Of a stretch of DNA of 64,000 nt, positions 29,253 through 39,939 are shown piece by piece (positions within the stretch are counted from its first letter, which is position 1; every line of letters begins with the position of its first letter). The translations under genes and the position numbers were made by a program. Source of the DNA: Strigamia acuminata (Eukaryota; Arthropoda; Chilopoda; Geophilomorpha; Linotaeniidae); the NCBI GenBank assembly GCA_949358305.1, contig OX442315.1, forward strand, positions 25,570,427 through 25,634,426, in the 5' to 3' direction. The notes below the pieces were generated by a model. It was not told the DNA's origin. It saw only the letters and a program-made list of their open reading frames with translations, and did not search any database.

Positions 29253-32200
29253 ATGGATGTGCAGTATAGTAATCACATGTCTACGAATAATAGGGTACGT
29301 ATTTTTCATTTTTTGCGTATGGAACTTGTGTAGTTTTGTCTATTCTTTTCGATTTTTATAAGTTGGGAATTGTATAGTTGAATGAAATTGCTAAACGCTA
29401 GTAGAATAGTGCCGACTTTTAAGCCTAATGGCTGAAAAATTCTAAGTCCCATCGCCATGGTCATGGTGGAGACTAAGTTCGCACTTTTGTTGTTGGCTAT
29501 GTACAAATATTATCCAAAACCGAAATGTAATGGATGAAATTAAGCATATCGATCAAATATGGTGATTAGGAATCGGAAAAAATTCGATTAAATATATTTC
29601 TTTGGAAGAACGTTTTTCTAAGAGTTTTAATCGGTCTTTGTATTTGTTGTGCAGGAGAACAAGACGAATTCGGACTCAGCCGCTGAAACAGGAATTGGTA
29701 AGATTTTTTTTTCCTTCTCAATTATTCTTAAGGAAAAGATTTTTAGTCGTTATTTTACCGTAAAAACTATTAATTTTTTTTTTAAATTTTTAAGAAATGA
29801 AAATATATATAAAAAAAATTAAAAATTTTCGAACACATTTTTCGCGATTTAATTAATTTCGACAACGGGATAAAACGAATGAATATTTCCACTTAATATT
29901 AACTTTTTTTAAAATTTAATTTACGTGCACAAACAAAAAAATCCTCTTGTAAAACGTTTTTGGATCGAAAAAGGCATTGGTTTTTTTTTTGTTAGTATGT
30001 CAATATTTAACCACGCTCTAACTAGAATTCCCGAGCTCACGTTTCACTAATACTGTGCCACGTGTGTTGACGTCATTAATCGTACAAAACTGTATTGATA
30101 TAAAGACCTTAATTTTTTTTAATCCAGTTCATCACCACCAGTGAATTAACTGAAAGCGGAGAAAAATATAATTTTCCAGAGATATAAGTGGAGTAAATAA
30201 TTGTCGAATTGTTATGTATGTAAAGGTTCAGCGCACAATTCTCCGGTGAAACCGGTCACCGACGTTTCGAAGCTCAAGAGCAACGAAAACAAAGTGCGGA
30301 ATGATAAAGATAAACACCGTAGCAGCAAGCATAACAGTTCGAAACCACATAAAGAGAAGTCGAAACATCACAAAGATTCGTCGAAGCATGGAAAATCCAA
30401 AGAAGGCGTGAAAGAGGAGAAGAAGCACAAAGACGTTCACAATTCTTCAGTTAAGACCAAAGACAGTAATTCTTCGACAGGCTCTTTGTCGAAGGTAAAG
30501 GAAAATAGTTCACACACCAATTCACACAAGGTAAGTAATTAGTTTGAAATTTGAATCGAATGGCTAATAATTAGTATTTATTTGTAAACTAGGAATCCGT
30601 ATCGAAAGCGAAAGAAAACATAACGACGCCGCAGGTGGCCAAAATAAAGCTAAAATTGAACAATTCCACGAGCAGTATTAGTATTAAATCGGAATCATCA
30701 TCAACTACTTCCTCACCAGTCAAGGGATCAGAGTCAGCCAAAGTTAAAACGAAAGACTCGCATAGTGTTAATAAAGTCAACAGTTCAAGTTCCAAAACCG
30801 AGAAAGCGAAAGTACCTGATAAAAGTGGACAGAAAAAGGAGCACAAAGAATCTAAAGTGAGTGTTTGTGTGTTGGTACTTTTTGTTGTTTTTTTGTTGTT
30901 GGTTGTTTATTTGTGCTTAAATTTGTTGTCTGTTCGACTTTGTTTGCAATGTGTAGTATGAAAGTATTTTAATGTTTTTTTAGCATAAAGAAAATGAGAA
31001 AGATAAACATGGTGGAAAGAAAGAAGAGACGAAAGTACAGAAGGAAAAAGAAAACAGAGGGAAAGGAAATATGGATGGGAGTAAAATAAGTAAGAAGATT
31101 TAGTGAGGATCTTGTTTTTAATACGAGATTGTGTTGTCTGTGTGTTAAGTTTGATTTGTACGTCTGTTTGTTTGTGCTTACTTGTTTGATTTCGGCTTCA
31201 GGCAAATCGAAGGTCCATCATAAGGAAAAAGAGGATCAAAACTTGAAGGTGATTGATTGGTTTGCTTCAGAGTAGATTTGCAGTGAACGGATGGGAAAGC
31301 GACCACCTCTAATGTAATTAATTTTTATATTTTATGCGGTCGCTTTTTTCCGTTCACAGTGTAGTTAAAATTTAACTCGTGTAGTGATTGTTTTTCAACT
31401 GTTGATGCGTGTATTGATGTTTTTTAATGGTATTTTTAGGTCAAAGTTAAAACCGAGCCAGGGATGGCTTTGTCCGTTAAGGAAGAAGTTTTGAGTGAAG
31501 ATGAAGAACCGTTGGTAATTTGATTTTATTGTTTACAATTTATTTTGAAGTATAAATTGAGGAAAATGTGATTGAAGATCGATGTAACAACATAATCGTT
31601 ATTTTTGTGTACTTTTCTTGCTTCCCAAAAAGTTGCACGTTTCTAAAAACATGAAACATCACGTGAGTAAAGTAAGTCCGTGCTACATTAGTTCACTTTA
31701 ACGTTATTAACCGTATTGTTTGGCGGAAATGAATGTTGCATGGCGTAATAGTGCTTTACTTATTTGTAAACTGGATTTTTTTTTTTGTACAAAGTCTTAT
31801 TTGCTGTTATTTACTTTTAGGCGTCACGTATCACCGCGCCGATAGTAGTGAAAAGTGAATTTGCTCCGAAATCTGTACCGAAAAGTAAACCGAATAAAAA
31901 GAGGCCTTTGGATTCGGATTCTGACGAAGAGCCGTTGTCTGCTCGGTTAAGTAAATCTAAAAAACCGAAGACAACAGCGGCGAAGAAACGAAAAGCTGTT
32001 GATTATGATGATGATGATTCTGACGATGAGCCGGTATTGTTTGTTATTGCGGCGGTTTGTTTGAGTTATTTATGTTTTATTTTTTGTCTTTCAGATTTTA
32101 AAGAAGGTCAAAAAAGAAACAAACATTAAAAAAAGTCAACAAGTCAGCAAGTCAACAACTTTGCAAGAGGCAAGTCCGAAAAAGAGGGGGAAGAAGGATG

Positions 32201-34554
32201 AAGGTCAAGATGTCTGGAAATGGTGGGAAGAGGAGAAATATGATAACGGAATTAAGTGGAAAACATTAATACACAAGGGACCAGTATTTGCGCCAGATTA
32301 CGAACCAGTGCCGGATTCAGTTCAATTTTTTTATGATGGTAAATGTTGTTACGAGTGTTAACTTGTTTTGTTTTTGATTTTTTTGTGGAATTTTTTATAA
32401 TTTGGTCTTTATTTATTAATTTATTTTTTTTTTCAGGGAAATTAATGAAATTAAAACCTAAAGCTGAAGAAGTTGCTTCGTTTTATGCTAAAATGCTTGA
32501 CCATGACTACACGACCAAAGATGCGTTTAATAAAAACTTTTTTAAGGATTGGAGAAAAGTAATCTTGGTTAACTTTAATGTTTTTAGAAAAAGGTAACAA
32601 TTTTTCAATTTTATTTTTGGTAGACAATGACAGAGAAGGAAAAGGAAACGATAACTGATCTGAAGAAGTGTAATTTTACCAAAATGTGTCAGTATTTTAA
32701 AGAAAAAACTGAGGAGCGAAAAAATATGACCAAAGAGGAGAAGCAGGTGTGTTAACAATTGTCTTTCTTTATGAAAAAATTTAATTTTCAATTTTTTTCT
32801 ATAGGAAATAAAAAAGCAAAACGAAATAGTAATGCAGGAATATGGATTTTGCATGATAGATAATCACAAAGAAAAAATTGGAAACTTTAAAATTGAACCG
32901 CCAGGCCTTTTCCGGGGCCGTGGTGAACATCCGAAAATGGGAATGTTAAAGAAGAGAATAGAACCTGAAAATGTGATAATCAATTGCAGTAAAGGAGAAG
33001 CTCAGCCGAAACCTCCGAAAGGCAGAAAATGGAAAGAAGTTCGACACGATAACTCTGTAAGTCCAAATGGGTATGACTTAAGTTGTAATGCTTTTGCTAA
33101 AAGTGGAAATTTTGTGGATTTCAGGTGACTTGGTTGGCATGTTGGACTGAAAATATACAAGGGCAAACTAAATACGTTATGTTAAATGCCAGCTCAAAAC
33201 TTAAAGGTGAAAAGGATTGGGGAAAATACGAAATAGCACGTAAACTTGCAGGCGGTGTGGATAAAATTCGAGAAAATTACCGTCAAGACTTTAAATCGAA
33301 GGAAATGAAAGTGCGACAACGAGCTGTGGCGTTGTATTTTATAGATAAGGTTTGATTTCATGACGGTCGATTTAAGTATAGTTATTAATTACACGCTTTT
33401 CTATTATCATTAGCTCGCTTTGAGAGCTGGTAACGAGAAAGAAGAAGGGGAAACTGCTGATACGGTCGGTTGTTGTTCGTTGCGTGTGGAACACATTAAG
33501 CTGTACGAAGAACAGAATGGGCAGCAACATGTTGTGGAATTCGATTTTCTCGGGAAAGATTCCGTGCGTTATCAGAATAGCGTGCCAGTAGAGAAGAGAG
33601 TTTTTAAAAACCTGCAAATATTCATGGAACGCAAGAAACCAGACGATGATTTGTTCGATCGACTCAATGTAAAGCATTATTCTTTTTAGATGAAGGGGAT
33701 TTTTTAATTAATTAATTTTGTTATTAGACGACTACACTTAACAAACACTTGAACGAGTTAATGGATGGATTAACAGCTAAAGTTTTCCGAACGTACAACG
33801 CCTCCATTACTCTACAACAACAATTAGATCTGTTAACTAAAGCCAACGACTCCATTCCAGCTAAGATTTTGTCTTACAACAGAGCCAATCGTGCTGTTGC
33901 GATTTTGTGCAACCATCAGCGGTCAGTACCTAAAACATTTAACAAATCGATGGAGAATTTGCAGAATAAGGTAGAAAATTAAAGAATAGCCATTGGTAAA
34001 TATGACATTTAATTAAAAATGTTAATTTAGATTACAGCAAAGAAGGAACAGATTGCCGATACTGAAAGAGAGATGAAGAAACTGAAGAGAGATAAAGCGT
34101 AAGTTATTAAAATTAAACTCTTTTAAAAAAAAAAATTAAATTACCGTAAATGTAAATGTTTTCAGGTTATATGAAAAGAAGAAGAAAACTCTGGACCGTC
34201 TTAATGATCAGTTGGTTAAATTAGAAGTGCAGGCGACGGATAAGGTAAAATATTACGAGGGACAATTTAATGGTTTATTTATTTAATTATTGTACGTTTC
34301 CATTGCAGGAAGAAAATAAAGAAATTGCGTTGGGGACTTCCAAACTAAATTACTTGGATCCTAGAATTAGTGTTGCATGGTAAGAAAAAATGAAGAATTG
34401 ATTATTTATTGTATGAATTTTTTTACTTATTTGATTTTTTGTTAATTTTAGGTGTAAGAAATGGGACGTACCAATTGAAAAGATTTACAATCGCACGCAA
34501 AGAGACAAATTCCGTTGGGCGATAGAAATGGCTGGACCTGAGTTTGTCTTTTAA
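29253..34554 (+). CDS. TOP1: DNA topoisomerase I (type IB)
   Basis: Nuclear enzyme that relaxes supercoils by nicking one strand through a 3'-phosphotyrosine. Nineteen exons: 29253-29294, 29655-29697, 30232-30530, 30593-30856, 30984-31089, 31202-31248, 31440-31514, 31821-32033, 32095-32338, 32437-32558, 32624-32746, 32805-33056, 33125-33349, 33414-33668, 33728-33970, 34031-34098, 34166-34244, 34309-34379, 34452-34554; 957 residues. The N-terminal 400 residues are a disordered Lys/Ser/His-rich domain with acidic SDSDEEP motifs. Then [65 protein letters not shown], a coiled linker, and the catalytic [21 protein letters not shown] with the active Tyr. A possible extra 30-39 nt exon lies at 31633. 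Confidence 0.96.
31283..31356. repeat. Inverted repeat in TOP1 intron 6
   Basis: Arms GTGAACGGATGGGAAAGCGACC and GGTCGCTTTTTTCCGTTCAC pair with a few mismatches around a 30 bp A+T-rich loop. It may be a short MITE remnant or a structured intronic RNA element; there is no clear target duplication. Confidence 0.6.
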
Positions 34555-36072
34555 CAGTACGCCAAAGCTAATCGGTGAAGTTTAGGGCAAGGAAAATTTG
34601 TTTTTTTCGTTTTCTTTTTTAAACAAAAATATATGATTTTAATTTTAAATGTCATGTGATAGCGTACTAATTTATTTGCTGGGACATTTTTTGACAGGGA
34701 AAGCTATACATACGTATATCGCGTGAGGGGCTGTTTTTGGTTTTTTTTTTATTAATTATAGTTGCCGTAAACACTTTGTTTATGCTTGTAACTGTAGATT
34801 TTACTAAGATACCCTATGACTATTTTTAGTTAGTACGGTTATTGTTTTCTCTCCTCTTTAATTTGCAACAGTTTGACAATTTTTCATACGTAGAAATTTG
34901 AAATGAAAATGTAAAAGGGGGAAAATGTACATTCCACTTGTCATTTTTAGTACCAAAATGAATTATGATTTACTTTGCTCCAAAACATATCCAGAAGTGG
35001 GCCCTAACTTCATTCTTGCGTATGTTGTATTGGTATTAAATGGACACTGACACGACGTGCGAATTTAAAATTATGTTTTGTGAAAAAATTTTGTAAGTTA
35101 AAAGTTGAAAATGAATTTGCAATTTTAGATTACAAATGAAATTTGTACAGAGGTAAACATTCTTAACCATTTTCTTCCAATAGTGATAAAATATATATTT
35201 AAAAAAAAAAATTAGAATTTGTATGGAAAAATATAGGAACTGACTAAATTTTGAAGTAAACTTGTATCCATATTGATCAACCTTTTCCGTATCAGTCTGT
35301 AGCCATCTTCAATCAACGATTTGTTCATTGCTGTTGTTGTAAATTGTTTTCTAATTTAATGGTATACATGATTTGAACATAGTTGACGTGTTATCTTAGA
35401 AGCAAAATTTAAGACAATTCAGTATGATTATTTGTCTTGTATAAATAAATTCAGGGGTAAACGGATTTTTTTTTTTAAAGAACGAAGAAAATGTATGGGT
35501 AATTAAAAAAAAGTGATTTGCTTTGTATTCTACTTGTAGGTATTTTTTAATATTATTTCTGGTTTACATTCATAAATGATAGGGAAATGTATCAATTTAA
35601 ACGATTCAATATTGTGAATTTATTTAATTTGAACACTTAATGACGACCATTTAATTTTTTTTTTTAAATAAAGGCAATAAAACTCAGATTATAATAAGAG
35701 GTTTCTTATTCCCTAAGGGTTATGAGCAGTTTGTGTGGCGGAAATTGCTTCACAAATCAACAGACCAATTTAGGGACAATGAACTGAGAATGAATAGGTT
35801 TGCATTTCGTATAAAAGCCCTATAGAAATTTCATGCTCTTTCCACCTGGATGCTTTTTATTGCGTGTGTACTTTGTGAGACTTTAGGAGAGTCGTACACG
35901 GGACAAACTCGAAAGCGTCACGTGTGGTGAGAGAAGAAGGTCATAGGGCAAATAGAAGAAATGTCTCGACGCTTATTTGTTGTTGAATGCGTTCCATAAT
36001 CCCTTTGGGAAATTTGTATCACGTTTTAATCTTCTTATCTATGTATTTTACTTGGACGTTGATAAACCAGAA
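34555..36072. other. Intergenic, TOP1 3' region and promoter of the next gene
   Basis: No gene seen. The left part is probably the TOP1 3' untranslated region. A TATAAAAG box at 35810-35817 lies about 255 bp before the next start codon, and a GTGAGA donor-like site near 35930 could open a leader intron. Confidence 0.45.
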
Positions 36073-36781
36073 ATGCCGAGCAAAGGCAGATCTCTAAGTG
36101 TTCATTTCAGTAACTCCACTACCACAAAGGTAATTTCATAGTTTTTAATTTTAATTTGTAATTTTAGTTTAATTTAAGTTAATACTACAGCTGGCAATTA
36201 AATTTGTATTTTTTCTTTCGCTGTGTCTAGACTTGCTCCTATACTCTCTTGTTGAGGTCACTAGGTATGATGCGATAGAAAATTTACTCTTAATTTTTAA
36301 AACTTGTTTTATTTATTTGGCTGCAGGATTAACGTTATTGCTTAGTAGTTGTTTGGTTTGTGTCGTATCAACTACGGTGGGATTCCTTAGTAAAGAAGCG
36401 GATTCGACGTCTTCCATTTTCGTTTGTAGTCTGTTTTTGCTTCTACAGGGTATTCTAGCATTATGCGGAAGTATGGACAAACAGCGTTACTACCGAGCTT
36501 TGAAGGCGTGTGAAATTTTGGGGTTTTGTAATTGCATTTTCCTGGTGATTGGATTTTTAACGAACCTCGAAGCTTGGGACGTTCATGCGAATAATTGTGA
36601 AATCTGTGTTTTACCCGAGCTGCCGGAAGGATTAAGAAATGACACATTGCAAACACAATGCAGTTGGTTTTGTGATAAGAAGTTTGTATTGTGGCACATA
36701 TTTATATTTGTGTGGTTGATAAAGGTTGGTGTTATCAATTTGATCTTGTCCTGCAGCATTTGGATTTATTTTGGTCGATAG
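36073..36781 (+). CDS. Unidentified multi-pass membrane protein
   Basis: Two exons (36073-36129, 36191-36781) give 215 residues. I do not recognise the family. A polar N-terminus (MPSKGRSLSVHFSNSTTTK) is followed by hydrophobic segments at about residues 20-41, 55-83, 92-112, 121-142 and 180-210. Between the last two lies a Cys-rich loop (NNCEICVLPELPEGL..CSWFC) with an N-glycosylation site (NDT), probably lumenal or extracellular. The first exon was chosen because its phase-0 donor joins the acceptor at 36190 and restores an open frame; the alternative acceptor at 36230 gives a stop. A TATA box at 35810 supports the direction of transcription. It could be a small tetraspan-like protein or an arthropod-specific family. 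Confidence 0.7.
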
Positions 36782-37588
36782 TTATTTTAAAACCCTAACG
36801 TAATCTATCACCGTACTGTCACTATCATTCACTTTTTATTACTTCATTTGGCCTCATTTGCATTTAATTTCATTCAATTACGATCATATTTTATATTCAA
36901 GTAAATATTTTTGTTTATGCTTGCTGGATTAGAAAATCGACCCATTTTTTTCACTACACAAAATATATTTATCCGGAATTTGTATATGTTTTTATTTCTT
37001 TAAGTTACAGTCAATGTTTATATTTCACATTCCAGTTTCCAACATTTTATGACAATTTTAAATCCATTGAATACAATTGTAAATTTTTGTCGCTGTTTGT
37101 GATGTAGTTGATTAAAAATTGCATTTCTAAAAAACCGAATTATTATACGCAAAGCAATTGGCAAACTATAAATCATACCAATATCGGAACTGTTATGTTT
37201 AACTCTAAAAAGAAAGAAGTTATGGCAACATACACATTGATAGTGGTAAGAAATTCGATCCTTTTCATTTCAATATTAAATTTTAGGAAATAAAATTAAA
37301 ACTATCCCACTGTAAAGCTAGAACATAAAGGGTTTTTTTCGTTTTTATTTAGAAAATGTGTAGAGAGAAAAAAAAGAGTTTGTGACTTTTACTTTAAATA
37401 GCGTTAAATAGCTCACACGCACACGAGGGAAAATATTTTGGCATAAATTCTAGCTTTACAGTGATGCAAATTACGCACGACTACGACATTTGACGCGTTG
37501 GGGGCACCAAGTTGTTTGTTATTATTATTTATATTTATTTATTTACGTTTAGTTCGAATTTTTCAAAATGTGACAATTAACAATTTAT
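36782..37588. other. Intergenic, convergent 3' regions
   Basis: A+T-rich sequence between the membrane-protein gene and paramyosin. It contains the inverted-repeat element at 37308-37463; otherwise I see nothing. Confidence 0.5.
37308..37463. mobile_element. Miniature inverted-repeat element, 16 bp perfect ends
   Basis: CACTGTAAAGCTAGAA (37308-37323) is mirrored exactly by TTCTAGCTTTACAGTG (37448-37463). The 156 bp unit has no frame. I see no convincing target duplication, so the superfamily is open (CACTG ends would suit CACTA-like or hAT-like elements). Confidence 0.7.
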
Positions 37589-39939
37589 TTAAAATGTTGA
37601 TTCGTGACGATGTTCTTCAACAACATACACTTGCTTGGTAGCCCCTTGCCCTGGCATTTGGCTGCTTGTCACCCACGAACGGTGTTTGGCGCGAATGAAA
37701 GAAAGATTGCTCTCGGCATGTTCAGCTCGTTCTTCGGCTGCCTCCAATTCACGTTGGAACCTACGCACACGCTGCAAGTTCTGGGTCGAGATTCCCTCCT
37801 GAAATGCCGATTAAACAATTAGATTTTTTTTAATTTAAGTAATGCGCAACATTTACCTGTTCTCCAAGTTGACGTTTGTACATCCTAACTTTCTCATTGA
37901 GTTTCTCCACCTGGTCAGTGAGCAAGTGAACAGTTTGCTGACTTTCCTCCGATTGGATGTAAAGCTCTTTCACTTGACGCTCCTTCTTGTGCAACATCTT
38001 CATAGTTTCTGCATGACGGCGTTTCTCTTCCTCAAACTCAATTTCGACGTCACGAATCTTTAAATTAAGGAGCAAGATTCAATTAATGTTAACAAAAATC
38101 TTGAGCGCCTTAAAAATACTTACACGGGCCTCCAGCTTGCTGATCATGCGTTTTCCACCAACTAAAGCATTGGCTTCAACCTCTTCCAATCGCAATTGCA
38201 AGGTCTTCACCTCCACTTCGAGGGTCTTGCGAATAGTTTCCACTTTAATGACACGTTCCTGCTCTTCGTGCAAGATGTCAACAGTGTGCTTCAATTCGGA
38301 TTGCGACTTGTTGGCACGTTCGTCGGCAAACTATGAAAACAAATTTTATTTTACATTTAAATTTTATCTTTTAAATATATCAAACAAACTCCATTTATTC
38401 ACCTTCAATTCTTTGTGGATTTCGTCGAAATCAGCTTGAATAGCGCTTAATTCGGCTTCCAATTTACTCTTAGATGCACTGATGTTTACGTTAATAGTGG
38501 TCAGTTCGCTGACTCTGTTATGAGCCTCCTCAAATTGAATTTCGGCTTGACGTTTAGACCTAAGAGCCTTGAAATAAAACGCACCGTTTACTCAATTTTT
38601 GCATGTAGGTGAAGTCATTTCGTGTACTTACTGCCTCTAAGCTTGTTCTAAATTCATCCAATTCAGCCTGCAAGCCTTGGCAACGTCTCTGAGCAATCCC
38701 GTACTGATCCAAAGTACTTTGCAATTGACGTTGAATCTCGTCGTAATGATTTTGCAGCTCCTGTAATCATTTTAGCATAGACTGTTCACTTTGGTCTCTT
38801 GATTAACGTATTTTATTTTTATTTTACCGTGATTTGCAACGATTGCTTTTTGATGGTCTTCTGCAATTCGATGTTGTTCTTGTTGGAAACGTCCAAACTC
38901 ATTTCAAGTTCAGTGATTTGCACCTGGTACTTCTTCTTGATGCGAGTAATTTCGATCTTCAATTTGGATTCGGCTTCCACAAGACGGGCATTCAACTGCT
39001 CGATTTCAATCTGCATTTGCTTGCTAAAAGCAAACAACAACAATAATAATTAAACAAAAAAGGTTTTTAAACAAATATTAAGTGAGATTAAGTTATTTTC
39101 AACTCGGGGACACTTTCATTTATTTTGATTTTTTGACTTTGGCCATGAAAAACAAACCGAACAAAACGTTCTCCACAAAACACATACCATTTAAGTTCCC
39201 ACGAACTAGGGCATTCCGTAACGACTCGTGCAACCGGTACGCAACAGACCGACGGTACCGGTGTCAGAGAAGACATCCCACTATCCGAACACACATTTTG
39301 CGTGATTTTCTCGGATATGATCATCGTTCCTTCTCGACTCGCCGGTCGACTTTCTCTAACAAAATCGGGCACTTTGAGACCGGCTGTCACGAGGTGTTCG
39401 TCGATTTCTCTTTCTTCGTCTGCAATTCGCATCCTTCGTTGATGCAAGCTTTCCGATAATGACTCGCGGTCGTAGTCCATCGGAGTGCGGCGATGGCGAC
39501 GGCCAAGCAGGAAGTCGTCCTGCATGGCCGCCGCCTCCTGCCACATCTGCGTCTGCACATCTTCGACAGCAGGAGGGACAAAACTGCCCACAGATGCAGT
39601 CTTGCTGATTCGACTTGCGCTGGATTGAGCACTGCTCGACCGAAAACTCCATTGGGGTCGCGGTACCATATGTTCTATGCGATCGTGCGTGGTGCGGACA
39701 GCATCGTCGTACTCTTGTTGAATACGACGTTCGTCCTTCTGTCTAGTCGCGAACTTCTTGAAATGCGTCTCGGGGACGGACGGCAGTTTGACCACCGGAC
39801 CCGGGTCGTGGCCACGGTCTCGCTTCTTCAACCACGTCATCATGTCATCGTAGAAATTAAAGCCGAACAAGTAGTTATCGTTGTAAATGGCAGAATGAGG
39901 GCGTCGCCATGGCTGACGCTCAAACTTGTTAGGAGTCAT
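37589..39939 (-). CDS. Prm: Miniparamyosin (internal-promoter isoform)
   Basis: A second start lies inside a paramyosin intron. Exon 39939-39188 encodes 250 unique residues beginning [20 protein letters not shown] and ending ..SSWELK, then splices with the same phase (2) into the shared acceptor before 39023 and continues through the last six paramyosin exons; 619 residues in all. The unique head is not coiled coil: aromatic and basic at first ([17 protein letters not shown]), then Gln/Ser/Arg-rich with charged helical stretches. This isoform is known from insects as a thick-filament component made from its own promoter. The frame is open upstream to 40089; MTPNKFER was chosen because it resembles the known start. 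The promoter should lie in 39940-40560. Confidence 0.88.
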
